Source: Clostridia bacterium (GTDB taxonomy: Bacteria > Bacillota_A > Clostridia > Oscillospirales > CAG-272). Taken from it: DNA of 64,000 nt. A program made the translations under genes and the position numbers. Position 1 is the stretch's first letter. Every line of letters begins with the position of its first letter. This document shows positions 1-7,585 of this stretch, piece after piece. The notes beneath the pieces were generated by a model, which saw only the letters and a list, made by a program, of their open reading frames with translations, was not told the DNA's origin and did no database searches. The DNA is taken from assembly GCA_017632155.1 (NCBI GenBank), contig JAGBRZ010000200.1, positions 95,761-159,760 on the forward strand, in the 5' to 3' direction.

Positions 1-30
1 TAATTATTATTTATCATAATCAATATCCTA

Positions 31-378
31 TTATCCGTTGTCGGAACAAAGTTCGATTCCAACAACACCGAAGTTCTTCTGCTCGTCTATTGAATAATAC
101 TTTTCCATATCAAGCGGAGATGCACTGTCAATATCATCTTCGGTATATCCGCATTTTAACAAAGGCAACGATTTGTAGAGTTCATGGAACGATTCAAATA
201 TATGTATACCTTTAACTGTTCTGCTCAGCATTTCACCGTTAACCGTGTTTGTAAAAATAATCTCATCGCCTACTTTAATCTTTTGACGCTTCTCATCATA
301 CAAACGCAATTCAAATGTCTTTTTACCACTCTTTATCATTTCAAAAGGAGTGGGATTAAGTTTCATATGGTGAATCAT
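31..378 (-). CDS. ASCH-domain protein
   Basis: A 115-residue protein resembling small ASCH (PUA-like beta-barrel) proteins, which are thought to bind RNA or nucleotides. Visible features are the N-terminal MKLNPTPFEMIKSGKKTFELRLYD segment split as MKLNPTPFEMIKSGKK and TFELRLYD, typical of the family, followed by KIKVGDEIIF. The start overlaps the stop of the upstream rlmD-type gene by 4 bp (ATGA, 375-378), so it is the last gene of the operon and is probably translationally coupled. The link to an rRNA methyltransferase suits an RNA-related role, but the exact substrate is unknown. Confidence 0.85.
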   Translation of the reverse strand: MIHHMKLNPTPFEMIKSGKKTFELRLYDEKRQKIKVGDEIIFTNTVNGEMLSRTVKGIHIFESFHELYKSLPLLKCGYTEDDIDSASPLDMEKYYSIDEQKNFGVVGIELCSDNG

Positions 379-1766
379 TTCTCTTTCTGCAAAAGAACAA
401 CGCTCTCAACATGTCCCGTTCTCGGGAAAAGGTCAACAGGATGCACTTCTCCAACATTCCAACCTTGTTGCGCGAGATGAGCACAGTCGCGGGCAAGTGT
501 TGCGGGGTTGCAAGATATATATACTATCTTTTTGATTCCCGCGCCCGTAAGCGAATCAAGAAGTTCGGGAGCACAGCCTTTTCTCGGAGGATCGAGGACG
601 ATAACATCGGGGAGTTCGTCGGATTTGGCAAGAATGTCTGCGGCGCCGTCAGCAGAATCCGCGCAAACAAATTTGGCATTTGCAATACCGGCTCTTTCGG
701 CATTTTTGATCGCGCATTCAACTGCCTGCGGAACGATTTCAACACCCGTTAATCTGCGTACTCGGTGTGCCATTGAAAGGCCAACGCTTCCAATGCCGCA
801 ATAAAGGTCAAGAAGATGCTCATCGCCTTTAAGATCAGCAATGTCTGATGCGGTTCTGCAAAGCAGCTCGGCGGCATCGTGGTTGACCTGATAGAACGCC
901 GCAGGAGAAACGTCAAGCTCTACACCACAGAAAACGTCGGATATTCCGCATTTGCCCCAAAGAGTCTTGTATTCATTTCCGAGAATGAGGTTGGAATTCT
1001 TTTGGTTTATATTGATGACAATTCCGACGATTCTGCTGAATTTATAGGTCAGCAGATCAACAAGGCTTTCGCCATACAGAAAATCTTTACCGTTGATAAC
1101 AAGACAAACACATATCTCTCCGTTATCGCCTGAACCGCTTCTGATATACAAATGGCGAAGAAGTCCTTTTCCGCTTTCTTCATCATAAACCGAAATATTA
1201 TATTTTTCAGCAAACTCGCAGACTGTACGTGTTATCTCACTAAAGATCGTAGGCTGAAGCGGGCAGGCTTCGTTACCGATAACACGATGCGTTCCCGAAG
1301 CGTAAAATCCCGCTGTAACCTTATCGCCGACTTTTGCAAAGCGATACTGTGCCTTGTTTCTGTAATGCCACACAACCACTTCACCATTTTCATTGCGTAC
1401 ATAAGCTGTGTCTAGTACAGTAACATCACGAAGTCCGACTTTATCAAACTCGGATTTGACGTTCTGCTTTTTCAATTCAAGCTCGTGATCATAATTTATA
1501 AATCGGTATGCACAACCGCCGCAAGTTGCGGGAGCTGTACATTCATTTCCGGAATCGCGCAAAGGAGATTCTGAAATAATCTTCTGCAGTTTGCCTACAA
1601 GATAACCTTTGGTGATCTTTATAATCTTGACTTCAACTCTCTCGCCCGTTACGGTTCCGGGAGTAAAAACAACTTTCCCGTTATCGGTTCTGCCGACTCC
1701 GTACCCAAGATTGCTGACAGCCGTAATGTCAAGCAAAGCGATATCATTCTTTTTGATATCAGACAT
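375..1766 (-). CDS. rlmD: 23S rRNA (uracil-C5)-methyltransferase, RumA/RlmD family
   Basis: About 463 residues. Uses S-adenosylmethionine to make 5-methyluridine in 23S rRNA; Firmicute members may act on one or two sites (RlmD or RlmCD). An N-terminal TRAM domain (about 1-62) is followed by an iron-sulfur cluster motif C-X5-C-X2-C (about Cys76, 82, 85) with a fourth Cys in GNEACPL, the SAM loop LDLYCGIGSVGLS, and the catalytic Cys in YISCNPATLARD near residue 419. I chose the ATG at 1766 because GAGGAA lies 6 nt upstream; a longer frame reaches 1802 without a better site. It overlaps the stop of the upstream phosphatase by 8 bp and its own stop overlaps the ASCH gene. Confidence 0.93.
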   Translation of the reverse strand: MSDIKKNDIALLDITAVSNLGYGVGRTDNGKVVFTPGTVTGERVEVKIIKITKGYLVGKLQKIISESPLRDSGNECTAPATCGGCAYRFINYDHELELKKQNVKSEFDKVGLRDVTVLDTAYVRNENGEVVVWHYRNKAQYRFAKVGDKVTAGFYASGTHRVIGNEACPLQPTIFSEITRTVCEFAEKYNISVYDEESGKGLLRHLYIRSGSGDNGEICVCLVINGKDFLYGESLVDLLTYKFSRIVGIVININQKNSNLILGNEYKTLWGKCGISDVFCGVELDVSPAAFYQVNHDAAELLCRTASDIADLKGDEHLLDLYCGIGSVGLSMAHRVRRLTGVEIVPQAVECAIKNAERAGIANAKFVCADSADGAADILAKSDELPDVIVLDPPRKGCAPELLDSLTGAGIKKIVYISCNPATLARDCAHLAQQGWNVGEVHPVDLFPRTGHVESVVLLQKEK

Positions 1767-2436
1767 AGTATTCCTCGCCATTATCAAGGCAGAAGCAAGC
1801 AAGCTTACCGCCGCGACCTGCGCCGCAGTCGATTGCCATAAAGCCGTCGCCCTTATAAATCTTTCCGTCGCAAGAATAGTTTTCTGTGGTTGGCAGGTGT
1901 CCGCAAACTACTGTATAGCCTTCGATCTTTCTGAGGCATTCGTCAGCCGAAAAAGCATCGCGATCATAGTCCTCAAAATCAATATCGGGATCGTAGCCAT
2001 CAATACCGGAGTGCACAAGGAGCCATTCCTTGCCTCCTGCAGTCATCAATTCATAAGCAGGAAGTTCTTCAAGATACTCAAGGACGCCTTCTCTCATCTC
2101 GTTGTCGAGGGTTCTGAAAGTATCAAGCGTGCTCTTGCCGCCATTTGCCATCCATTCGGTCATTTCGGCAATATAATCCGCATCGGGTGTGCCTCCATTT
2201 TTAAGCATATCGTCGAAGCCCTTGAGCATTCTGTATGCAAGTCTGTCGTGCTCACCGGAGATTGCCCAGATGTTTTCTCTGAACGAAAGATCACAAAGAA
2301 GATCCATAGGCTCACTTCCGTAGTCAACGATGTCGCCGAGAACGAACATAACGTCGTCCTTGGAAAAATTGATTACCTCAAGCAATCTGACGAATTGAGT
2401 ATAAGAACCGTGCGGGTTAGCGATTACGTATGTCAT
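1759..2436 (-). CDS. PPP-type metallophosphoesterase with altered metal-site motifs
   Basis: 225 residues, full length for the small clostridial serine/threonine-phosphatase-like family. The fold is recognisable, but three canonical motifs are changed: D-x-H near residue 7 reads N-P-H, GDxVDRG reads GDIVDYG (34-40), and GNHD/E reads GEHD (61-64). Later His motifs VHSG and CGHLPT remain. Loss of the first Asp and the Asn metal ligand predicts weakened or changed two-metal catalysis. It lies between the nif3-like and rlmD-type genes, with an 18 bp gap upstream and an 8 bp overlap downstream. It may be a diverged phosphatase or a binding protein. Confidence 0.85.
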   Translation of the reverse strand: MTYVIANPHGSYTQFVRLLEVINFSKDDVMFVLGDIVDYGSEPMDLLCDLSFRENIWAISGEHDRLAYRMLKGFDDMLKNGGTPDADYIAEMTEWMANGGKSTLDTFRTLDNEMREGVLEYLEELPAYELMTAGGKEWLLVHSGIDGYDPDIDFEDYDRDAFSADECLRKIEGYTVVCGHLPTTENYSCDGKIYKGDGFMAIDCGAGRGGKLACFCLDNGEEYYV

Positions 2437-2454
2437 AGTATTTCCTCCAAAAAT

Positions 2455-3240
2455 TTATAAAACAAAAGTATTATTACAATGTAAAATATCTACTTGAGCT
2501 GAGGGAACAGCTTCAAGTACAAGCTCGCGCAATTTTTGACAAACGGGAGCTTCGGTGTGATAATGTCCCGCTTCAATCAAAGCGATTCCTCTTCCCGCGC
2601 CTTCAACAGCCGCATATCCATAGGTATGATGCTTAAATTCACCGCCTACAATAGCATCGGCGCCAGCTTCCGCTGCAGTAGTGATCGCATCGGATGCTGA
2701 ACCGCCAAGAACTGCTACTTTTTTAATCTTTCTGCCGTCGGGCAACACCGTGTAAGTAACGCTCTGAGCATCAAGCTTGGCTTTAACAAATTCAGCAAGT
2801 TCGCGTTCGGTCATTTCAGCGTTTAACGTACCGATTCGTCCGATTGCGGGAATTTCGGGATCATCCAAAGGCTCAATATCTTCGAGTTCAAATAAACGCG
2901 CCAAAATATCATTAACTCCACCAACAGCCTTATCAAGCCTTATGTGAAAAGAAAATGACGCCACTTCAGCTTCTAAAAGCTTATTATACCATCTTTCGGG
3001 CGGTGTGTTTGGAATGGGTTCTCCCCAAAAAAGCGGGTGGTGCGTGAGCAAAAGATCGTATCCACCTTCGATAGCAGCATCAACCGCCTTTTCATACGGG
3101 TCAAGTGCAATTAAGACCTTCTTTACTTCACGGTCAGGATTTTGCAAGGTATGTATTCCATCGCTGTCTATTCCTTCAATATCAAGCGGTGGTAATATTG
3201 ATTCAAGATGATTATATAATTCAATTAGCGTCATCGTCAT
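2455..3240 (-). CDS. Nif3-like dinuclear metal-centre protein
   Basis: 261 residues, the short form of the Nif3/YqfO family, which forms hexamers with a two-metal site and is often annotated as GTP cyclohydrolase 1 type 2. Metal-binding motifs are LLTHHPLFWG near residue 65 and EAGHYHTE near residue 224. The start overlaps the trmK stop by 4 bp (ATGA, 3237-3240). The trmK-nif3 pairing is conserved in Firmicutes. The cellular reaction is not established, so the usual enzyme name should be treated as provisional. Confidence 0.93.
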   Translation of the reverse strand: MTMTLIELYNHLESILPPLDIEGIDSDGIHTLQNPDREVKKVLIALDPYEKAVDAAIEGGYDLLLTHHPLFWGEPIPNTPPERWYNKLLEAEVASFSFHIRLDKAVGGVNDILARLFELEDIEPLDDPEIPAIGRIGTLNAEMTERELAEFVKAKLDAQSVTYTVLPDGRKIKKVAVLGGSASDAITTAAEAGADAIVGGEFKHHTYGYAAVEGAGRGIALIEAGHYHTEAPVCQKLRELVLEAVPSAQVDILHCNNTFVL

Positions 3241-3929
3241 TTCCCATTCTTTGCTATGTCATTGAATGCTTTATAAAGTGCCATAGTTTCGGGATCCGTT
3301 TTCCCTGCTTCGGCGTAGCCTTTAATTCTTTTTTCAAGTCCAGAGGCATAAAGGCTTGCCAATTCAGCGAGCTCGGTGCCGCCCTTGGCAATATTCAGCT
3401 TACCAAGCCATAATTCCGCTTGGCTAGCGGAACGAACAGCGCCATCATATTCCGCAACGATTATTTGATATACTCTTTCACGATCGCGGATAAAGGTTTC
3501 ATCAACAATATTAAAACCATTATCGTAAAGACCTTGGCGAAGATCATGCGCATGAGTCATAGGCTGCAATATCAAGCGTATACCTTCGCTTCGCGGCAAT
3601 TCCGAGTTTTCGATAATTCTCCAGATAAGCTCTCCTCCCATTCCGAGGATGTATATATCTTCGGGCTTGAAATCGGCTATACCCTCAAGCCCGTCAGTGA
3701 GTTTTGTATTGATCTTATCCGAAAGACCTGCCGCTTCAATATTCCTCTTTGCTGCATTTAACGGACCGATATTGACGTCACAAGCCAATGCACTGTCAGT
3801 AACACCGTTTCCGACAAGAAATATCGGAAGAGAGGCATGATCGGTTCCGATATCCGCAACTCTTTTGCCCGGTCTACCGAAGGATGCGGCAACAGCAAGC
3901 CGCAAATCTGCAATTTTATATTTATCCAT
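3237..3929 (-). CDS. trmK: tRNA (adenine(22)-N1)-methyltransferase
   Basis: 230 residues. SAM-dependent methylation of A22 in tRNA. The SAM-binding segment VADIGTDHASLPIFLVG lies near residues 24-40, followed by an NPPY-like region replaced by the family's ILGMGGELI motif. The ATG at 3929 is chosen because an AAAGAGAAA Shine-Dalgarno-like stretch sits just upstream; an upstream in-frame start at 4016 would run through a hairpin and into the DUF1858 coding region. The stop overlaps the nif3-like gene by 4 bp. Confidence 0.93.
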   Translation of the reverse strand: MDKYKIADLRLAVAASFGRPGKRVADIGTDHASLPIFLVGNGVTDSALACDVNIGPLNAAKRNIEAAGLSDKINTKLTDGLEGIADFKPEDIYILGMGGELIWRIIENSELPRSEGIRLILQPMTHAHDLRQGLYDNGFNIVDETFIRDRERVYQIIVAEYDGAVRSASQAELWLGKLNIAKGGTELAELASLYASGLEKRIKGYAEAGKTDPETMALYKAFNDIAKNGK

Positions 3930-3961
3930 AAATAATTTCTCTTTAATTTGAATTTTGATCC

Positions 3962-3985
3962 CGGCTGCCGCATATGCGGCAGCCG
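3962..3985 (-). promoter_or_regulatory. Perfect 24-nt palindrome between DUF1858 gene and trmK
   Basis: The arms CGGCTGCCGCAT and ATGCGGCAGCCG are exact reverse complements, giving a GC-rich hairpin 12 nt after the DUF1858 stop and 33 nt before trmK. No U-run follows it on the minus strand, so it is not a standard terminator. It could set the 3' end or stability of a short DUF1858 transcript while some transcription continues into trmK. Confidence 0.7.
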
Positions 3986-3996
3986 AATCATTGGGA

Positions 3997-4203
3997 TCAG
4001 TTACCCTTGGATGCAAGGAATTCGTTGATCGACTTTACAAGCGCGTCAGCGTCTGTACCGTGAACAGCGCAAGCCTGCTCGATGCTTTCGCCGCGAGAGC
4101 AAGGGCATCCAAGACAATGCATGCCGATAGCAAGGAAGAACTGCGCGGTTTCAACATCGTGATCAAGGATATCGCCGATGATGGAGTCCTTAGTTACTGT
4201 CAT
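3997..4203 (-). CDS. DUF1858 domain protein (redox-disulfide type)
   Basis: 68 residues, the normal size for stand-alone DUF1858 proteins. The segment IGMHCLGCPCSRGESIEQAC carries the close Cys group (CLGCPC) and a later Cys typical of this family, which is often associated with hybrid-cluster or other redox proteins. The start is preceded by a strong GGAGGTG at 6-7 nt. It is the first gene behind a strong promoter at 4236-4264 and is separated from trmK by a hairpin. A redox-sensing or thiol-exchange role is inferred from the Cys motif only. Confidence 0.88.
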   Translation of the reverse strand: MTVTKDSIIGDILDHDVETAQFFLAIGMHCLGCPCSRGESIEQACAVHGTDADALVKSINEFLASKGN

Positions 4204-4235
4204 TTCTTTTCACCTCCGTATAGTTATGCATTATA

Positions 4236-4264
4236 ATTATAACCTTATTTTGATATTTTGTCAA
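4236..4264 (-). promoter_or_regulatory. Sigma-A promoter of DUF1858-trmK-nif3 unit
   Basis: On the minus strand: TTGACA (4264-4259), 17 bp spacer, TATAAT (4241-4236). Both hexamers match consensus exactly. It is divergent from the ylxM promoter. Confidence 0.88.
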
Positions 4265-4345
4265 GCAAATATAAAAATATATTTTTAATTAATATTAAAT
4301 AAGCAAATTGGCAAAAAAATATTTTGAAAAATTCACAAAAATCTA

Positions 4346-4374
4346 TTGACAAAAGGAACGAGTTGTGATATAAT
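4346..4374 (+). promoter_or_regulatory. Sigma-A promoter of ylxM-ffh-rpsP-khpA
   Basis: TTGACA (4346-4351), 17 bp spacer, TATAAT (4369-4374), with an extended TGA directly before the -10. This is a consensus strong promoter, as expected for a translation and secretion operon; the start codon follows 41 bp later. Confidence 0.92.
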
Positions 4375-4415
4375 CTGTAAAGCATTTTACTTTACACCGC
4401 TTCAGGGAGGAAATT

Positions 4416-4751
4416 ATGTTTCAGAAACCGCTCGAAATAGGCTATCTTCTTGATTTTTACGGTGAAATGCTGAACGAAAGACGCCGCACAGTCCTTGATA
4501 TGTATTATAACGAGGATATGTCGCTTTCCGAGATTGCCGAAGCGCTCGGAATCACTCGTCAAGGTGTCCGCGACCTTATAAAAAAGGCGGGAGATGAACT
4601 GCTTCTTTTTGAAGAAAAGCTCGGTATGGCAAAAAAGTTCAGGCTTTTGTGCGAATGCACAGATCGTGCGGAGTCAGTTATTAAAGACAGTAACGATGCC
4701 GCTTCTCTGCTTGATATACTGTCCGAAATACGCAGTATCATCGAAAACTAA
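4416..4751 (+). CDS. ylxM: YlxM-family DNA-binding protein (UPF0122)
   Basis: 111 residues. A small sigma-factor region-4-like helix-turn-helix protein that accompanies ffh in Firmicutes and is thought to modulate the signal recognition particle pathway or its expression. The HTH is visible in MSLSEIAEALGITRQGVRDL (about residues 31-50). GGGAGG lies 7 nt upstream of the ATG. It is first in the operon behind a consensus promoter; the stop is 21 bp before ffh. Confidence 0.94.
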   Translation: MFQKPLEIGYLLDFYGEMLNERRRTVLDMYYNEDMSLSEIAEALGITRQGVRDLIKKAGDELLLFEEKLGMAKKFRLLCECTDRAESVIKDSNDAASLLDILSEIRSIIEN

Positions 4752-4772
4752 ACATCGACAGGAGGCTATTTT

Positions 4773-6104
4773 ATGTTTCAAAGCTTAAGCGATAAGCTCT
4801 CTGCCGCATTTAAGCATTTCCGCAACAAAGGTAAACTCACCGAGGCGGATGTTAAAGTCGGCATGCGAGAAATTAAGCTTGCCCTTCTTGAAGCCGATGT
4901 CAACTTCAAAGTTGTACGTGAATTTGTTAAACAAGTTACAGAAAGAGCTGTCGGATCAGAGGTTCTTGAATCTCTTGTTCCCGCGCAGCAAATCGTAAAG
5001 ATCGTTAACGAAGAGTTGACCGCTATTATGGGCGGCTCTCAGGCAAAGCTTACAATTTCGTCAAATCCCCCAACCGTAATAATGATGTGCGGTCTTCAGG
5101 GTGCAGGTAAAACAACACACGCCGCAAAACTCGCGGCAATGTACAAAAAGCAAGGCAAACGTCCATTGCTCGTTGCTTGTGACATCTACCGCCCGGCGGC
5201 TATCAAGCAGCTGCAAATTCTCGGAGAACAGATAAACGTTCCGGTATTCACAATGGGAACCGATGTCTCTCCCGTAAAAATTGCGGAGGAAGGTCTTAAA
5301 TACGCCAAAGACAACTTCTGCGATATGGTATTTATCGATACTGCTGGACGCCTTCACATTGACGAAGTGCTTATGGAAGAACTTCGTTCTATCAAAGAAA
5401 AGGTCGAGCCTACCGAAATCCTTCTTACCATCGACTCTATGATCGGTCAGGATTCGGTAAACGTTGCAGAGCATTTCAACAACCTTCTTGATATCACCGG
5501 CGTAATTCTTACAAAGCTTGACGGTGACACTCGAGGCGGTGCCGCTCTCTCTGTAAGATACGTTACCGGCAAACCCATCAAATTCATTGGTGTCGGAGAA
5601 AAGATAGACGCTATTGAGCCCTTCCACCCCGACCGTATGGCAAGCCGAATCCTCGGTATGGGCGACGTGCTTTCCCTCATCGAAAAAGCGGAAGCTGCTT
5701 ACGATGATAAAAAGGCAGCAGAGCTCGAAAAGAAGATGCGCGATCAATCCTTCACTCTTGACGATTATCTCGAGCAATTCGAGCAGATCAAGAATATGGG
5801 AAGTATGGAGCAGCTTCTCGGTATGATGCCGGGTGTAAACGCCTCGGCACTTAAAGACGCACAAATTGATGAAAAAGCTCTTGGCAGAACCGAAGCAATC
5901 ATCAAATCAATGACTCCTCGTGAGCGAGCTAAACCCGAAATTCTGAATTCTTCGAGAAAACGTAGAATTGCGGCAGGAAGCGGTACAAGCGTTGAAGAGG
6001 TAAACAGACTTCTCAAGCAATTTGAACAGATCAAAAAGCTTATGAAGCAATTCACATCCATGGGCGGCAAACGCCGAGGCAAAAAGATGAAATTCCCTTT
6101 TTAA
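4773..6104 (+). CDS. ffh: Signal recognition particle protein Ffh (SRP54)
   Basis: 443 residues. GTPase that binds signal sequences of nascent membrane proteins and SRP RNA and delivers ribosomes to FtsY. N-domain (1-90), then the GTPase with P-loop GLQGAGKTTHAAKLA near residue 108, DTAGRLH near 190 and TKLDGDTRGG near 248, and a C-terminal methionine-rich M domain (from about 300) with SSRKRRIAAGSG, the RNA-binding signature. Preceded by ACAGGAGG. No 4.5S RNA gene was recognised in the window. Confidence 0.97.
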   Translation: MFQSLSDKLSAAFKHFRNKGKLTEADVKVGMREIKLALLEADVNFKVVREFVKQVTERAVGSEVLESLVPAQQIVKIVNEELTAIMGGSQAKLTISSNPPTVIMMCGLQGAGKTTHAAKLAAMYKKQGKRPLLVACDIYRPAAIKQLQILGEQINVPVFTMGTDVSPVKIAEEGLKYAKDNFCDMVFIDTAGRLHIDEVLMEELRSIKEKVEPTEILLTIDSMIGQDSVNVAEHFNNLLDITGVILTKLDGDTRGGAALSVRYVTGKPIKFIGVGEKIDAIEPFHPDRMASRILGMGDVLSLIEKAEAAYDDKKAAELEKKMRDQSFTLDDYLEQFEQIKNMGSMEQLLGMMPGVNASALKDAQIDEKALGRTEAIIKSMTPRERAKPEILNSSRKRRIAAGSGTSVEEVNRLLKQFEQIKKLMKQFTSMGGKRRGKKMKFPF

Positions 6105-6158
6105 CGGGATTCATAATATAAAATAAATTTAAAAAACATACAAAAGGAGAAAACAAAA

Positions 6159-6398
6159 ATGGTAAAAATGAGACTTCGCAGAGCAGGCGCAAAGAAGCAG
6201 CCCTTCTATCGTGTAATCGTTGCTGACGAGCGCAGCCCCAGAGGCGGTCGTTTCATCGATGAGATCGGTTACTACAATCCTCTTGGAAATTCCGAGATCA
6301 AGATCGACGCTGACAAGGCTAAGGATTGGCTCTCCAAGGGTGTACAGCCCACCGAGACCGTTAAGGCTCTTTTGAAGAAGGCCGGCATCACTGAGTAA
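6159..6398 (+). CDS. rpsP: 30S ribosomal protein S16
   Basis: 79 residues, full length. [20 protein letters not shown] and [20 protein letters not shown] are classic S16 sequence. It has an AAAGGAG site about 8 nt upstream and highly biased codons, in line with strong expression. It lies between ffh and khpA. In most Firmicutes rimM, trmD and rplS follow; here rimM-trmD are about 38 kb away. Confidence 0.97.
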   Translation: MVKMRLRRAGAKKQPFYRVIVADERSPRGGRFIDEIGYYNPLGNSEIKIDADKAKDWLSKGVQPTETVKALLKKAGITE

Positions 6399-6412
6399 TT
6401 GAGTGGTGCAAG

Positions 6413-6646
6413 ATGGATCTCGAAAAGCTTCTTGTAGACATCGTTAGTGCTATCGTTGATACTCCCGATGAGGTCAAGGTAGTTCGTAACGAAAACGGTA
6501 ACAACATTGAGTTCACCCTCAGTGTTGCTCCCGATGAGATGGGTATGGTTATCGGCCGCGGCGGTAAGATTGCAAAAGCAATCAGAACCGTTGTCAAAGC
6601 CGCCTCTGCCTCCACCGGCAAGAAAGTAACCGTAGATATTCGCTGA
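6413..6646 (+). CDS. khpA: KH-domain RNA-binding protein KhpA (YlqC)
   Basis: 77 residues, the usual size. KH domain with the GXXG loop in VIGRGGKIAKAIRTVVKAA (about residues 46-64). Binds RNA, usually as a partner of KhpB/Jag, affecting cell elongation and small RNA or mRNA function in Firmicutes. It follows rpsP by 14 bp and is the last gene before a strong terminator. Confidence 0.95.
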   Translation: MDLEKLLVDIVSAIVDTPDEVKVVRNENGNNIEFTLSVAPDEMGMVIGRGGKIAKAIRTVVKAASASTGKKVTVDIR

Positions 6647-6666
6647 TCGGCAGAATGCCATCACCG

Positions 6667-6706
6667 AAAAGCGGGGCTAGCGCTTTATGGCGAAAGCCCC
6701 GCTTTT
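6667..6706 (+). terminator. Terminator of the ylxM-khpA operon
   Basis: A 12 bp perfect stem (AAAAGCGGGGCT at 6667-6678 with its complement at 6695-6706) around a 16 nt loop; the 3' arm ends in TTTT. Confidence 0.88.
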
Positions 6707-6729
6707 ATCAATAAACAGAAGGTTAACTA

Positions 6730-7503
6730 ATGTACACTTTAGAAACATTACAAGCTTTATCCGACAGACTCTTTCGCGAAAATATATGTACAGTTCCTTT
6801 GAACGAAAAAGCTCTGCAAACAATCGCTGAGTTTATGCGCCTCAAAAACGCAAACAGTGAGTTGATGAGAAGGCTTTCAAACGTTGAATTGAATTATGTG
6901 CAAATCAGAGCCGAAGCCGAAGAATCATGCAGTAATGCTTCATCGGCAAAAGAAGCAATCATACGTTCATTCAAATCCTTGATAGATATCTGGGGGCGCA
7001 AAGGTTATTTAAGAGAATTTATATTCTCTTTCAATGAAAAAACCACTGAAGATATGCGTTCTGATCTTTCATTGACTATTGAAGCTATAAACGCCAATAT
7101 GAACATAATCTCGAATGCGTTGATGACTCTTGGCGAGACTTCCGCGCAAATGCGTGCTTGTTCTGCGTCTTTTATGGAGATCTACAACGAATCCAAGTTT
7201 GCAATATATGCAGCAATGTTGAACCGTGATAAAGAAGAGGTTCTTGATTGCAGAGCTATATCTCTTCAATCGCACGCCTCCTCAAGCGAAAGCAACCGTG
7301 CATCGGCTCATTATCTCGGAATAGCAAAAAATTGCACCAGAATCATTGCGATTGTTAATATGTTTATTTCAGAATCCGCCAATGCTCTGTATTCCGAGGG
7401 TGCATCGTCATACAGAACCAATCTACTTTCCCCTTCAATAATATCAAATAAGATATCGGAAGTCATCCGCAATCTTGAATATATAAAGATAGAAAGCAAT
7501 TAA
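6730..7503 (+). CDS. Unrecognised mostly helical protein
   Basis: 257 residues, no family recognised. No signal peptide or membrane segment is evident. The sequence is rich in long helical stretches with many Glu, Ser, Ala and Asn (for example 40-75 and 100-150), suggesting a helical bundle or coiled coil. GAAGG lies about 7 nt before the ATG. It sits alone between the khpA terminator and its own terminator, so it is probably monocistronic, or reached by read-through. Codon use is unlike the highly biased khpA. Its position next to khpA/rpsP gives no clear hint of function. Confidence 0.75.
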   Translation: MYTLETLQALSDRLFRENICTVPLNEKALQTIAEFMRLKNANSELMRRLSNVELNYVQIRAEAEESCSNASSAKEAIIRSFKSLIDIWGRKGYLREFIFSFNEKTTEDMRSDLSLTIEAINANMNIISNALMTLGETSAQMRACSASFMEIYNESKFAIYAAMLNRDKEEVLDCRAISLQSHASSSESNRASAHYLGIAKNCTRIIAIVNMFISESANALYSEGASSYRTNLLSPSIISNKISEVIRNLEYIKIESN

Positions 7504-7517
7504 TTTATATAAATTTT

Positions 7518-7548
7518 TCCTTACCGCTTGACGGTAAGGATTTTTTTT
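7518..7548 (+). terminator. Intrinsic terminator after the helical protein gene
   Basis: Stem TCCTTACCG (7518-7526) with CGGTAAGGA (7532-7540), 5 nt loop, followed by eight T. Confidence 0.93.
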
Positions 7549-7585
7549 GATAAAATATATATAACAATATTTTTTGGAGGCAGCT

